A stretch of 64,000 nt of DNA, taken from NCBI GenBank assembly GCA_916610825.1, contig OU744450.1:8018030-8082029 (forward strand). Direction: 5' to 3'. This stretch comes from Haliclystus octoradiatus (taxonomy: Eukaryota; Cnidaria; Staurozoa; Stauromedusae; Haliclystidae). The notes below the pieces were generated by a model. The model was not told the DNA's origin. It searched no databases and saw nothing but the letters and a program-made list of their open reading frames with translations. Positions within the stretch are counted from its first letter, which is position 1, and the number at the start of each line of letters is the position of its first letter. Shown one piece after another: positions 19,222-34,400 of the stretch. Position numbers and translations under genes: made by a program.

Positions 19222-21295
19222 GGTAGAAAAAAGAAAATGTCAATCACAGATCACAGAGAAAAATAATTGATTTCACGAATCACGACACCCCAAAACAGCT
19301 GATCACGGGTCACGAAAATACACTTATAAATTCCTTTATAAATATACCTATACGAAAATAAATATACGAAAATACCTCTTATAAACATACTCGAGTACAA
19401 CATGTGCTACATTACTAGTCTCGAAAACAAATAAGCTAATTAAATTGTACGTTATGATATGCAACAAAAATTGACAGACAGCGATCGAAACTTAATTACT
19501 TTGCTTCTTGAATAATATTATTGTGTTTCGTATGTTTTTTAATAAATGCTTATATGCTAGGATATATAGCTAGGCTGGCATAAAAGAGTTCAGTGTAGAA
19601 CCCGGGGTGGAGTTAGTTATCAAAATGAGCGATCACTGAACTCAGAAATCTATAGAACTATTGAATATTGATGGCTTTAGAAAGTCATCTTTATCGGTCC
19701 CTTTTCTGTATTCATTGACTTTTCTAGTTTGTGTGGTCGCTTCTGGAACAGCTTGCCATAAGATGTGTAATATATACATAATCCAAATACAGTGCTGTTG
19801 TATAGTCACTGAGGGGGGAGGTTAACACCTGTTCTGCATGGACGGGGGAGTGCCACGTTAGAAAAAGTGGAATACCCGAAAACTTCCAATAATCCTCTAA
19901 ATGCTAAGCAAAAAGTTCAAAAACTCTAAAAAACGTTCTTCAAATTTTTATTTATTTTTTTAATGAACTTGTTTTTTTTCAAAGTAGCTTTATAAAAGCG
20001 GACCCAAAAGGTACCAGAATCTTAAATTTTTCACCCAAAATGTATATTTTTCAGCTGGAACATGGGTCCAGAAAATGTGGCACGTTCCAGTATAGCCGTC
20101 ATATGGGAGTTACCACCGGGTATATATAGTGTGTAAAGCTACTCATCACTGCCTACATCGTCCTATCTCCGTGCTATCTACTCTACTCTGTCCAGTTGTA
20201 TCCAGTCAATCTTCTATCTTCAATCACCTTGTAATCGTTCCTTCAAATATGTTTTTATCAAGTTAACTTTTTAAATCATACCGATAAGGACATAAATAAA
20301 CGAAATAATTGATGTAATCACTGACAATTCTATCTTGACATACTATACGTACAAAAGCAGGAGTAACTAGATAAAAATCATTAGTGTTATCCTGTAGTAA
20401 CTTTGTTATGATTCAGAAAGGTAAATATGCACATTGAAAAGGCATTCCCAATATATGTGATGAAATTTGGCGATGTTCCTCCCTGTGCAACATCGATGAA
20501 ATATGGTAAATCAGGGGATAGAGACAAACTAACAAAGCGGCCCTGCTCGCACCTAGTCCCAAATATGTCATTCCTCTAGAATACATATTTTTGTTCTTTG
20601 AGCGTCCCAACATTTTAATATTATCCCTTATTACCATCGTCGCATGCGCAATTCAAATACAGAGTTTGTAATTGGCAATTTTGCATATATACAGAGAAAT
20701 TCAACTTTCTTAGGCCAAATACCATAGGTTTTGATCGCCCTTTCTGTTTGTTTGATAAAGTGAGAAAGAAAATAAATACAATAATATAGGCATAAGAACC
20801 TCGCTGTAATCATCAATAGCCGTAGCTTATTTTTACTACGTTATGTATAGCATTATTGAAACAGAATATACAATTAATGAGCTAAGAAAAATACAATTCA
20901 TACAAAAACTACTTCAATTTAGGATGTATAATATATGTACAATTCAACAATATTTTGAAAAAATTAAATTCATTAACTCTGATGCATAAATGCTGCTCTT
21001 GAACGGTGATTGGTCTTATCTTGTCGTATAATCAGTGTAAATAGATTGGATAATATCCAATCAATTCTCTTTTTTTCCAATTTGAAAATTGGAACATGAC
21101 AATAATTGATAACAGTGATGTGATTGGATGATGAAATATTGCTTAATCTATACACTTGCCAACGTAATAATTGATTAACATTGAATGTACATCAATCATG
21201 TGATTTATAATCTGTTTAGTGATTGGCTACTAGCACCGCATTATAGAATTTCTGCAATATTACTTTCAAATTATTTTCATTCAGAATTGATCAAG
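19222..21295. other. Non-coding flank between the LINE and the Spinster gene 3' end
   Basis: AT-rich sequence with no credible exon. The segment 19800-20110 contains GGAGTGCCACGTTAGAAAAAG and, 250 bp on, a related GTGGCACGTTCCAG in the opposite sense, perhaps an old inverted-repeat element, but I could not define its ends. The Spinster 3' UTR should lie in the last few hundred bases. No clear poly(A) hexamer was located on the minus strand next to the stop. Confidence 0.45.
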
Positions 21296-22419
21296 TTAAA
21301 CATCAATGAAACTTGGATTTCCACGACTAGCTAGATCGATGAGCCGTTTTGGAGGACTTTGCTGATGTGGATTTGTATTATGTTCTTGGAAATGAACATT
21401 CGGATGATTAGGTTCAGATGATTCGATTGGTGGATCCATTTCATCATCAATATCATCATTCTCAGAATAATGCTGATTTGGAACTTTTCCGTTAGAATGT
21501 CGTTGTGGGCAAGGGAAACTGTCCAGTTGCGAGCTAGATGAATCTTTATCCATTTCCTTTGCTTCTAAATCCGCCTTTTCTCTATCTTCTACCACATAAC
21601 GTGCAGCCATCATGTAGAATACTCCACCCAAGATGCAAATGAAGGGTGTAATGTATAAAGCATATAAATATGGTACATATTCCTTTGGTGGAGGGCAAGG
21701 GTCCGCACAATAACCACGGATTGAATCTGAAATCTATGATATACAAATACGAGGATGTGAAAAGATAGTGAATCCTAATAATTGATTTATTAATAGTGGT
21801 TTGTTTAGGCAGTAGAACGTAAATCTGTTTGAAGGTTTTATTGAGACACAATTTGCTTCAAATGTTTACATGTATGTATGTTATGTTTGTATATATGTAT
21901 GTATGCATGTATGTATGTATGTAAGTATGTATGTATGTATGTATGTATGTATGTATGTATGTATGTATGTATGTATGTAGTATGTATGTATGTAGGGAGG
22001 ATTAGCTCAGATGGCAGAGCAACCGAACTTCAGATCGGATCATATCTGATCGACTGTGGTTCAAATCCCCATAAGGTCAACTCAGCCTTGACTTTATCTG
22101 AAACATCAAATGAGTACCATCTGAGGATGGCGGATGGATTGGTCCAAAGGGAATTGCATTGTGAGTAGCTGCGGCGCATCGTTGCGCATTGACAATCAAG
22201 ACTTATCTGCCATGAAATCTGTTGAAATTGATCTGCAGTGTCGCGGCTGAGATCAACAAAGAGCGTTTAAAATCATTGCTCTCAGCGAAAACAGCCACTC
22301 ATCTAGAAATAGAGGAGTGGTACGGGTGCCTTCGGTAGGGCGACACCGTCTACATTACTTACTTATGTATGTATGTATGTATGTATGTATGTATGTATGT
22401 ATGTATGTATGTATGTATG

Positions 22420-22450
<31 letters not shown>

Positions 22451-25400
22451 GTATGCATGCATGTATGTAGGTATGTATGTATGAGTTGTTTTCTCCGTCA
22501 GTGAGCCCCACAGGGGTACAGGGAACATGAAAACTTAGCTAACTTTGTGATAGGAACATCAAGATTAAATTTCCCATTATTTCAAAACAGGCCCTCATTT
22601 CCGCACGGCGCTTCAGTGTCAAGCTATTCATTTGGTGTTGACTTAGCATCGTTTCTGTGGACACTTTAGGATTAGTTTTGCCGTTCCAAAAATATTAAGT
22701 CTCAACTAAATTTGTGGCTCATAATAGTAGTACTGGTACTGGTAATAATAACAATGCCTCACTAGCATAGTCGTCAAATCTTTTAACCAAAAAGTGAACC
22801 TTTTCAGCTGGTATATAGCGGGTCTGGAAATGAATCAATCAGTTTCTAGGTTAGAGCCAATCCCAAAATAAATTATGAAAAAGTGCGCACCTGAACTAGT
22901 CGCATGCCCTTTTGTCAAGATTCAGTAAGTAATCTAGAAACACAAACGTTAAAATTCTGTTTCAACCGATTTTCATCAAAATTCTTTTTGTATCTGCTAC
23001 CTTATTGCTTTTACTATAATTGTGCCGCGAGCTTTTTTTAAATAAAATGAAAAATAAAAAAGTTATTCAACTTTGAAACTGCACATGACGGTTAACAGTT
23101 TTGTTTGATTAACATTTGTTGTAATAACTTTTTTATTTTTCATTTTATGCTTGCCTTACTATAATTAGAGAAGTTACATATAAATTCAATTTAACTTACA
23201 GCACCAATAATCAAAGGTCCGGTCGCATCACCAAACAAATGAAGAATTAATATTTGAACAGCTTCAGCTGTCGAACGACGTTGAGGCGATATAACATACT
23301 ACAAGAAAAATAAACATGAATACAAAAACTGCAATAAATTTGTTATTTTTAAAATAAAAAATAACATTTGCAATGCTTGATACGATGATGATGCTGTAAT
23401 TAATACTAAAAATCAGATCTCAAGTGACAAAAGAAATTTCAGTGAAGGTAAGGGGTGGTGGTGGTGGTGGTGTGTGTGTGTGGGGGGGGGGGGGGTGCCA
23501 ATTTGAATTCAGAAATTTGTCCTCCAAAATTTTGTTTTTTCAAAATTGATACCTCAAATATTTCATCCAGGCCAAAATGTATGTCCTAAATATTTTTTAT
23601 CGATGCATATTTGAAAATTAATTACAATTTCATGGGTTAATTACAATCAACAAAATTTTTTGCTCATTGAAAAACAATACCTAGAATTTTTCTAAGATCA
23701 TGAAAAGATATCCTCGATAATTGGCACGTAGCCGTATACCAACCATTTGAAGTTACCCATCAGGTTATAAACATTGCAATGAAAAAAGAAATAATTATTT
23801 CCAGGATCTAAAAGGTTATTTTTGAAACTATATTTGCAAAGCTTAATTTCATTCGGTTTAGAATAAAGTTTAATTTGAAGCCTCTACATTACTTGTCACT
23901 GAATAATCATTGGAAAACATCATTTTACAAAATATTTACTTTGTATTCAATCTAAAAAAGTCTTAATTAGTATTTATGTTTGATTTCTTCGTAAATTTTA
24001 ACTGTTCATGAACTTTCAGGCAATTTCATATTCATAAACCAGTTAAACCAGTTCATGAAGTGTTCATGAATTCTTCGTGACTGTTCATGAACTGTCCATG
24101 AGCCCACAAAAATATCAAGAACTGTTCATGAACTTATGGATTTTTTTCACAGGGGGGAATACAAAATAAAAGGAGAAAACATCATGTTTTGACAGAGGGA
24201 TAGCCATCGTTGGAAAATTGTAAGTATTTATGTAGTTTTAAAACTTAAATTAAATAGTCAAAATTAATAATACTTAAAAATTATAGATCAGTAGTCGAAA
24301 ATACAATATTGCTCTTAATCAAAAAATTCCATTTCTCTGTCAATATAAAAATAAAATTGACAATATGACAGAATAAACAAACGAAATAAAAACTTTGAGA
24401 ATGATTCAAGCAAGTTTGCTTACATTTTTAGTGTTTTATTCATCACTTTTAGAGCAGTGCTCCAGCAAGGGCCTAATAAAACTTAACGCTAAATATTGTG
24501 TCATAAACCAACAATATGGTGCGCCCAATCACAGCGCACCTTGGTATCATGTGAAGTTTTATTGGATGTAGGCCTAAACAGACTTGCTTGAATCATTCTA
24601 AAAGGCAATCTTTCGATTGTTTATTCTGTTCATATTGTAAATTTTTGAATAAGTCCACTGTGGTAAACAGTTCAAGAGTTCATGAACAGTTCATGAACAG
24701 TTCATGAACAGTTCATGAATGTTAAATGGGATCAATTTTTCATGAATTATTCATTAACTGTCCATGAACTGTCCAGGAGGAGTATTCCCGCAAGTGGAGG
24801 ATTACTCGCAAGCTATTCGATCTCCTGATTGATAGCAGTAAAATACGAATATTACATTACACTATAAAGTAGCTCATCTCACCAATAAAATATCAGCATT
24901 TGGTGTCCAATTGAAGAACATCAAGATTTCACCAATAGATACAAAAACCTGTAAGAAACAACAATAGTAATTCCTTAATTCAACAGTTAGCAGTGAACTA
25001 TTTCTCTCGTCCAATTAATATTAAAAATCTTCATACTGTATCATATTTTATTACTTCTTTTTTTCTTAGGCACGGAACTTATAAGACTCTCGTATAAATT
25101 GATCTAAAAACATTTGTGAATCGCTTGATTTTTGTCTCCATTATGATTGTATTTGTTAGAATTTGAACTTTGCGAGGAAATTTGCCAATACAAAAATATA
25201 TCAGAGAAACTTAGTTATAAGAGTTGAGAAATGCAACGTTTGGGGCTCAAAAGCACCATTTTCGTTCCATTGAAAACAAGGTTTTGCTTTCGATCTGAAC
25301 AAAAAGCTTTTTGAATTAATGGTCTTGTTTTTGAGAGCTTTGTTGAAATTTTGTGAGCCTGGGTTTGAAAAGGAACGGAAATGACATCCATAAAAGCACG

Positions 25401-28400
25401 TGACTGGCATCTGTCCAATGGGAGCTGAGAGCGGCACATGAAAATGTCCAAACTCTTTTAAATAGGTGGCTCTGCAATATATTCCCCCGCAAGGTACTCA
25501 TTTACATGAATGCAGAATAGACCTTGTTTAGAATGTCTCTGTAAATTTTCTTCCGTTTTCCATAAATCCGACGCAACCACTTGCCAATCATAGGCCACCG
25601 TACACTATGAAACTATTGAACGACTGAGCAAGCAATCAGAATGCAGATCATCGAATAGTACCCTAGTTGGTTGCTACTAACATTCGGATAGTCAATGAAG
25701 TGTCATTGACGAGACTAGATAAACTAGACATCATAAGGTCAAGGTGTCTAGTTTGTTTCGTTACAATTTAAAAACCTTCTCTTCTTGAACAATCAACACG
25801 CAAAGCGCAGTATTAATCGATGTAAATTAATTAATTAATTAACATGGTATATTAATTAAAGTACCCATGAAATAAAAAATAGGTGTTGAGGTTTATACAG
25901 ATAATAAATTTGCATGTCCACCTTAGTACGATGGCATTATTTGATTTTCAAAATTTCAAATGAAAGTAATTGTTTTGATGTCTTAAAGTGGGAATAAACC
26001 CCCAGACTATCTTTACATATGTAGTAGAACTCGACGTGAAAAAAAACAATGGCGTAATTTTTTTTTCGATCTGTAAATAATTTCTTGGTGAAAAACGCCT
26101 TCAAAGTAGTGTTTTGACACAAATGTCGCTGAGGAAAAAAAGGGACTGGATCTAGCTTTATGACGACAAAGTCACAAGTCGTGCGGTTTTTCTAATAGAC
26201 TTTAGATCGGATTAATCACGCGATGTTACGTTTGAGATGGCGTAGCTCTGTAACGGCAATCTATTTTTCTCTCCCACAAAACTGAGGTAAGGAAGAACAT
26301 ATAAACTCAAGAGTAGCAAAATTCCAGATGATTTAATGATTTTTAAGTTCACGAATTTGAAGAAAATAAAAATCAGAAAATGTTTCATTCGTAGCGCGCG
26401 TTATACAGATTATATTTTGACATATCATTCTCACACATATTTAAGATTGAAGTGTAAACCATAACCGTTGATCTGATCTGATAATCTGATTTATCGTCTC
26501 TGTAGAAACGTATTTTTTGTGCAAAGTAACGACAGTAACTTCTGCACTGTATTACCGCATCCTATACAGATTGTGACATGATGCTAACATGTTCAGCTAC
26601 TTTACTAGCCAAAGGAATGAATAATAGACTGGTAAAACAATTTGGTGGCTTATGTATAATCAGGAACAAGACTTCACATTGCAAAATCCTAATTTTGATA
26701 ACGTTGATAGAGAGGATAATAATTCATACAATGAAGATATACCGCAAAACCGAAAAATGATAGAATCTGCATTACTGTAGTTCTAGTATACGGCTGCAAA
26801 CTTGAATAAGAACGTCCGAGCCCTCCATCAGGTTTGTACAATTTTCCGATATTTTATAGAATTTTACAGTGTGACGTACTGAAGAATTTTGAATGGTTTT
26901 TGAATAATTGAATAATAATTATAATAATTGAATGCTTGGTGAATGAATATGAACACTTTGTTAGACTATTGAGTATAATATATCCTGAATATATCTATCT
27001 ACAGTCTTCTAAACTATACGATTACATGGTTTAAGTTTTACTAGACAAACATCAATTTCAAACTTAAACTTGATAATTGAAAAAATGTCTATTTAGTAAT
27101 TTAGTAATACTGAAATAAATCCGAAAAAGTACAATTAATACTTTGCAGTACCAACTATCTCGAGCAAAAGTCGTCTGTGCATGCCTGTGCAAATCGAGTC
27201 AGTTTACATTCACATTTAGATCATGAAAAGGATATCTTGTAGAAATATTTATTCAAGAACAACTTGCAGATAGAGTTAAAAATAGTTATAACTGGGTATG
27301 ATAAAGCTATTTCGAAGGGCACGTGTCTACTAATTAAGATTTGAGAAGTACTGCGGTCACACAGAATACGTAACCAATATGTGTCACTAGACTAGTCACA
27401 AAGGAACACTCGCACCGCCTGACATTTGTGTTAATCCGCCGCAATCTATATCAGATTCATCGCGCTTAATGACGCTACGAGAAATTATTTCGACTGAGCG
27501 TTTCGATAGATTTTATTCTGCCCCTGAAATCACAAATTGGGTCTTTTTTACGTAATTCGTGAGTTTATATGTTTTTTCATGGCTCAGCCTTGTCAGAATT
27601 ATTTTTGTGTGACTTCTCAGAGCTAGGTCACCTCAAAGGTAACATCGCGTGATCAGCCCACTCTTAAGTCTGTTGACAAACCGCATGACTTGTGACTTTG
27701 TCGTCATAAAGCTAGATCCAATCCCTTTTTTTTCTCAGCGACATTTGGGTCAAAACACCACTTTGAAGGCGTTTCTCACCAAGAAATAATTTCCAGATCG
27801 AAGAAAAAATTACGCCATTGCTTTTTTCACGTCGGATTCTAGTACATATGTAAAGATAGTCTGGGGGTTTATTCCCACTTTAAACACATGTGATATTTTG
27901 CACCAATTTGGGGACACGTCTTCGGCAAGAATTTATAGGATATGACGTAATTGGTTCCACAATTTCAGCCACAAATATTCCTTCGAATTATTAAGAATTA
28001 GAACAATTTACTTCACACGCCATGCATATTTTAGATCTGTTTGTGCATGTGATGTGCAACATGCAACCTATTACACCACACGCCATTAACATGATTTAAC
28101 GACGCAATGGTTGTTTCTTTTAAAATTTCAATATGTTTTCAGACGTTGAAAATGGGGGGGGGGAGAAAAATTTCAATTATTATTACGGGGAGATGAAATG
28201 CTGCATAATCATGTGCAAAACCGGATATCGTCTATTTCATTTCATAGGCACTTTAACAAGATTGAGCAACCAATCAGAAAGCAGATCATTGAATAGTACA
28301 TAATAGCCGAGTTCTATTAAAAAACAATACATAGATTGTTGGTATTGACAGAAAGAGACATTATTGTTTAGACTTACCCAAGTTAACATGAGTATTTTAT

Positions 28401-31400
28401 TACTTTGCCACAATGCAATAAATAAAAACGGAGTTGAAAAGAGAACACCAAATCCACAAACAAGGGGGTCAGCTTGTTTATTAGTTTTACGCCATTTCTG
28501 AGCTAATTGAGCACCACCAAGAACCCCAAGTACACCAGATACAAATGTAACAATACCAAATTTATAGCTTAACCTAGTTATAAAAATTATAAAAATATTT
28601 ATTTAAATTTGTGTATATAAATTCAAAAAGGTCAATAAGGGATGAATGCTTAATTATGAATCTAGCTTGGAAATATATAGACAGAAATCTAGAATTTATT
28701 GACAATTTGAGATGATTCTTTATTAATTTGTCATGTTTAAATCACATTTGATAATGCACCTCTATTGTATATAGTATACTGCCCATAAATTTAGATTGAA
28801 ATAGTTGGCAAATAATTATAGTTTAGTTTGTAGATGAGACTGATTTCATGTGCACTGTTGGTAAGTGTTCTACAGAGCTCTGTAAAAAATGTAGGTTACT
28901 GTCAAACTCAAAGGAAAATGCTACATGCATGGAGGATCAGCTCAGATGGAAAAGCAGCATAACTTGAGATCTGAGATCAGATCATATCTGATCGACTAAG
29001 GTTCAAATCACCAGAAGGTCAACTCAGCATTACTTTATCTAAAACATCAAATGAGTACCATCTAGGATGGAGGATGGAATGGTCCAGAGGGAATTGCATT
29101 GTGAGTAGTTGCGGCGCATTGTTGCGCATTGACAATCGAGGCCCATCTGCCACGAAATCTGTTGAGATTGATCTGCAGTGTAACGACTGAGATTAATAAA
29201 GAGCATTCAATATCATCGCTCTCAGCGAAAAGAGCCACTGCTATAGAAAATTAGAAATAGAGGAGTGGTACGGGTGCCTTTGGTAGGGCGATATCGTCCG
29301 TCTCAATTACTTATTTAGACAAGGTAGTAAAAAATTACTCCAATAGAAACATACGATTCTGGACTATCAGTATCTCCAACTGATGCACGTGCTGCTTGTA
29401 AAAATCTTGGTGCCCAAAATGCCAACGTGCCAACAACAAAAGCTATCGCTGTGGAGCCAAGGGTTGACCAGATGAAGCTTCTCCTATAACAATAAAAATA
29501 TTATCAACATTATTAAAATTCTGTGATGACAATAAGCTTCTTTGAAGTTCTTTGTCAGTTTCATATTTCTCATTGTTGATACATGTTCACAGGGAAAAAA
29601 GTTAAAAAACGCAGGATAATTCCATTGGATATACATTGCTTATCCCACCTCGTAACAATGACACTTTTAAACTCTGAAAAGGCTGATGATTAATTGTATG
29701 TGGAATATTTATTCTGTTCCATATGCTAACGTTGCATGTATAATATTGTGTACAATACACATTACAAAGCCACCAAATAATGTTGAAGGTTACACTGTGA
29801 TTGTAGTCATATATGCGTTTGACCTACAGCCTTCATTAAGAATGATAGTCAAATATTATAATATGTAAATTGGGACTATATCCAGTTACCTCAATGTGTT
29901 ATAAATGATACCCCGGCTGTAAATCCTGGGTTGAGTGTGACACCCCTCCCCCTAAATAATAATTATCATGATTGCACAATTGTAAAGGAATTACAGTAAC
30001 TGAAGCTCCAAACTATGCACACATCACACCTTTTTGGGGGCAAAATGCACCTTGTCAGAAGCATTTACTTACGGCCTTGCATGATACTTTAATGTTCCTA
30101 ATTGAAGTTTGTTTATACAATAGATAAAGCGTTGAAAATGTTGCCAGATTCTTAGTAAAAAGCAGGATATTCAAAGTGCTATGCACGTTTAAAGGAGGAT
30201 TAGTTCAGATGGCAGAGCAACCTAACTTCAGATCGGATAATATCTGATTGACTGTGGTTCAAATCCCCCGAAGATCAACTCAGCCTTGACTTTATCTGAA
30301 ACATCAAATGAGTACCATCTGAAGATGGCGGATATAATGGTCCAGAGGGAATTGCATTGTGAGTAGCTGCAGCGCATCGTTGCGCACTGACAATCAAGAC
30401 AATCGAAATCTGTTTAAATTGATCTGCAGTGTTGCGGCTGAGACCAACAAAGAGCGTTTAAAATCATTTCTCTCAGCAAAAAAAGCCCCTCATCTAGATA
30501 TAGAGGAGTGGTATGGGTGCCTTTCGTAGGGCGTCACTGTCTAGATTACTTACTTACGCATGTGTAGGCCTATTGATTACAGATGAGAAAACACAATTAT
30601 CTTACACTTTAAAGATAGCAGCAATATCCTCCCAATAGCTTCCAGCAGGATGAACCATTGAGGCAGAGAGATCTTGTAAAGCACGGCTATCACTTTTTTC
30701 AATAGCACCTCGTTTGGGCTCATGAATTACAAATATACATAATATGACACAGAGAAGACCTAAAACAGGTGTGACCTACGAAAAAAGTCAAACAACGTGT
30801 CAAAATCAATACATTATTTTTAGTAATTAACATCAATTGAAGGAGCATCACCAGTTATTTGTATGATAAGGTAATCAATTCCGTCACAAATCTACAATCT
30901 GTGTAGTAGTATAATCCTATAGAAAAAATCAATCAATCATTGGATCCTTTGACTATCAACTATTTAATGGAAATAGTTGCAAATATCCACAAAGATAGTC
31001 TGACTAATTAAAGTTAAAAGATATATAAAATGAGTGCCGGAACTAGTTCCAGGATTTTTTTTATTTCTATCTGAGTTTCAAAGATAAGAGCCTGGAATTT
31101 GTTTTAGTCCACATTCTTAATGTATTTTAATTATTTAAGAATATCTGGAAAATTGTAGACCATTCCAATAACTATCTGATTATAGTCAAAGTGTCCAGAT
31201 AATTGTTTTATTTTTTTCCATCGGACTATACTACTATAGTACTACTATACTGTACCGGTACACAGATTGCAGATTTGTGATTCAATCCATACGATTGCAC
31301 TGGCACAACACAAATTGAAACTAGGTTTGAAAAACCAATCGATCTTGCAATTTGAACTTGACGTCACAAATACTCTTGATTAATTTTGATAATTTACGAT

Positions 31401-34400
31401 CACATCGCCACAAATATTTGTCAATTTCTGAATCACACAAATCGGCAGCTTAGGATTTTCTTACATCCTCCTTATGTCTCATGACGCAACACTTTTGTGT
31501 TTATATAACTCACATTTTGAACATAAAGTGTTTAATATTTAATTTTGTAATTAATAGGGATGAGACGAATATGAAATTTACCGATGCTCGATGCCGATTA
31601 GCTAGCCGTCGATTAATCATAACAATCGGTCGATTAATCGGTTTTTGCAGATTGTTTCCAATAAAACAAATCAAATTTCTAAACAAAAGAGCAGGAGAAA
31701 ACACTCAGCCGTAGACATAGATCATGAATTTATAATACGAAATTACATTATACATGCAATCCTACAACTATCTGAATTAAATAAAATAAAATATGGTTAT
31801 GTATTTTAAATTTGATGATAGCAATAGTTTGCCTGTCCACACAACGAAGCTGCCAACGATGAACGAAGCGAATTTTTCCCGTAAATAATTCGTATATCTT
31901 TCCAGCTTTAAGAGCACTTTATTCAAATAATTCATTCAACCATGCTAACATGTTTTATTCATCAACGCTAATGTGTTGATCTTTTTCACTTTATAATTGC
32001 TAATTATATTACCCAAAATATCTATCCAAATATCAAATTAAAAGAATACAACGAATACAAAACACAGCGGTGAGGATAATTTGTCAAGATTTAAAGTTTG
32101 AACATATTACTCAATTACTAATAAAGCACCCACATAATATACATAATATGGAATAAACTACGATCGGGATTGCAAAAATTTAGTAATTTGTCAATAGCGA
32201 AAAAGAGTTTGCAGACTCATTCATTTAATGTATTATCAAAAAAGTATATAAATAGTTTTGTATTTTAATAATCTTTATTTTAACCTTCTTCATTGTTATC
32301 TTAATCTATAAATTTTGTAAATTGTTGAAGCACCTTGAGCCTAGGGATACGTGCCCTATCTAAGAAATATGTTATTTTTATTATTATTATTATTATTATT
32401 ATTAATAAAATTTATCTTTATCGAATAGCAGACAATATAGGGCTCTATGTCTTCATTTGACAGAGCAGTAAATAATAATAATATATGGTGAAACAGTCAA
32501 AGAATACACATTCTTTACTGTTACTCAAGTTTCACGCATTTCACTGTTTCTAAATTATTATTATTTATTTTATGTCAGAATGCCGTGAAAAGAAGCATTA
32601 CGTTTACCCTCTTTTGAATAAACATAACAAACAAACAGAAGTGCAAATGTTTGCACCAAAACAACACATATGTTGTCTACAATGAACTTTTCATACCCGT
32701 AGCGCCCAGTACCATGCACCAAAGAGATGGGCAACTTCTGAACCAACAATGTATCCAAGCCCACTGCAAATAATATACAGAAATAATTACAATCTATACC
32801 AACGAAGAAGTTTATACTATAAGATATCAATCTACAATTTAGGAGCATCACCTAAAGTTGGTGCTCAATATTAGATTACCTTCCACATGGAATTGCAAAA
32901 TAGAAGAATGTTAACGCTAATGTTCTTTTATCACCAACGAATAAATCAGCTATAATTGTTGGGGCAATAGTCGAATAGCTTGCCTCTCCAATACCAACTA
33001 GACCACGTATAACAAAGAACGTCCAGTAACCCTAGCGGAATAAGAGTGACATCATTAACTAACGCTAACATGTTTCAAATTAACCAAACTTAAGATTTTG
33101 TCTTCTTTGTGGCATCTTTTAATATTTTAAAAGTTATGATTCGAATCTCTGAATTGTAATTTAACTTAGGCCGTCATGTGGAGTTGCTATGTACAGTACC
33201 TGTAACACTTTCTATTTCTGCAGCAGTGACCTTTTTCGTTTAGATTAATGTTGTTATTTGTTGTTTGTCATCACTGATTTCAGACAGATTTCATGGCAGA
33301 TATGCATCAGTGGTAATGGTAGCTACAGCAGTAGGCTACACAGATATTTGATGCAGGTCCCTCTGCACTTATCCATCTGGCATGAATAAATGGCACTCAT
33401 TTGATGTTCAGATAAAATCAAGAGTTGATCTCAGCTTAGAGTTTCAGATCTCAGTCAGGGGTTCTATCGTTTGAGGTAGTCTAGCCTTACTCTCAGGCAA
33501 GCTAGCAAAGGTGTACAGGAGCCGGAGTCAAACTCAGAGTCCGGCAGGAGTGTTGAGCATTTCAGCAGGAGATGGACTGGAGTGGTTTTTTGCCATTCAG
33601 TAGCAGAAGTCGGAGCCGAAGCCTAAAATGCAATTCTGGTAATTTTTTAATAAAATGGAAAAGTTGAAATTGCCTGGATATTTCATATAGGTTGGATTCA
33701 ACGATTGAACCCTGGTTATGTATTTCAGATTATTTTAAATTATTTTGTACCTTTCTATGCTTGCTTAATTTTGGGTTGAACAAGGTAATCAATGCTTGCA
33801 CTTTTTACAGGAGTTTGTCTGGAATATCTTGGAGATGGAATCCGCGTCAAATTCTTACATTTTTGGAGCCAAACTCGGAGTAACGTTTCTAATAGGAACT
33901 TTTTTCTGATTAGGAGTCAGAATAGAGCATGTGTGTTGAAAATGAATATCGTCAATAAGGAGTAGTTGATGTCGATGGCAATCTAATAAAGGCTTACAAG
34001 TACTTAATTATAGATAATTTACATACATCTCGTCCAATGAATGATCCAGCTAAGGTTGTTCCAACCCATATGAGAATACCTAATGCCATGACATATTTCC
34101 TTGAGAATCGATCACCAAGATAACCAAATAAAGGAGCAAAAACCATATAAGAACAGACAAACACTGTATTAAGAAGAGAGGCAGCCTTATCATCAATATC
34201 AAACCAGTCTTGTACTTTTTTGAGAACACCTAAAAATGACACAAATTGTTGAAATTAATTAATTATACAATGCTTGGGCAAAGTTATGCTAATGAATAGC
34301 CCAAGTAAATAGCTTAGTACAGACAAACATGCCGTAAACATCACCTCTATAAAGAAGCCACCTACCCATTGGTCACCCCGGTAATATCGAAAATAATATT

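Noticed and set aside
19800..20110. Inverted-repeat element based on TGCCACGTT and GTGGCACGTT
   Set aside because: Ends and target duplication could not be defined and the remaining similarity is weak.
21996..22075. Possible tRNA gene
   Set aside because: A and B boxes match, but the sequence does not allow a full cloverleaf and the same head recurs with a shared body, so it is a SINE head.
21878..22168. Frame of Met-Tyr-Val-Cys repeats continuing into the SINE
   Set aside because: It is made of the TATG microsatellite and SINE sequence.
31481..31714. 77-codon plus-strand frame with repeated TCGATTAATCG words
   Set aside because: Short, no motif, in a Spinster intron; the words hint at a small repeat only.
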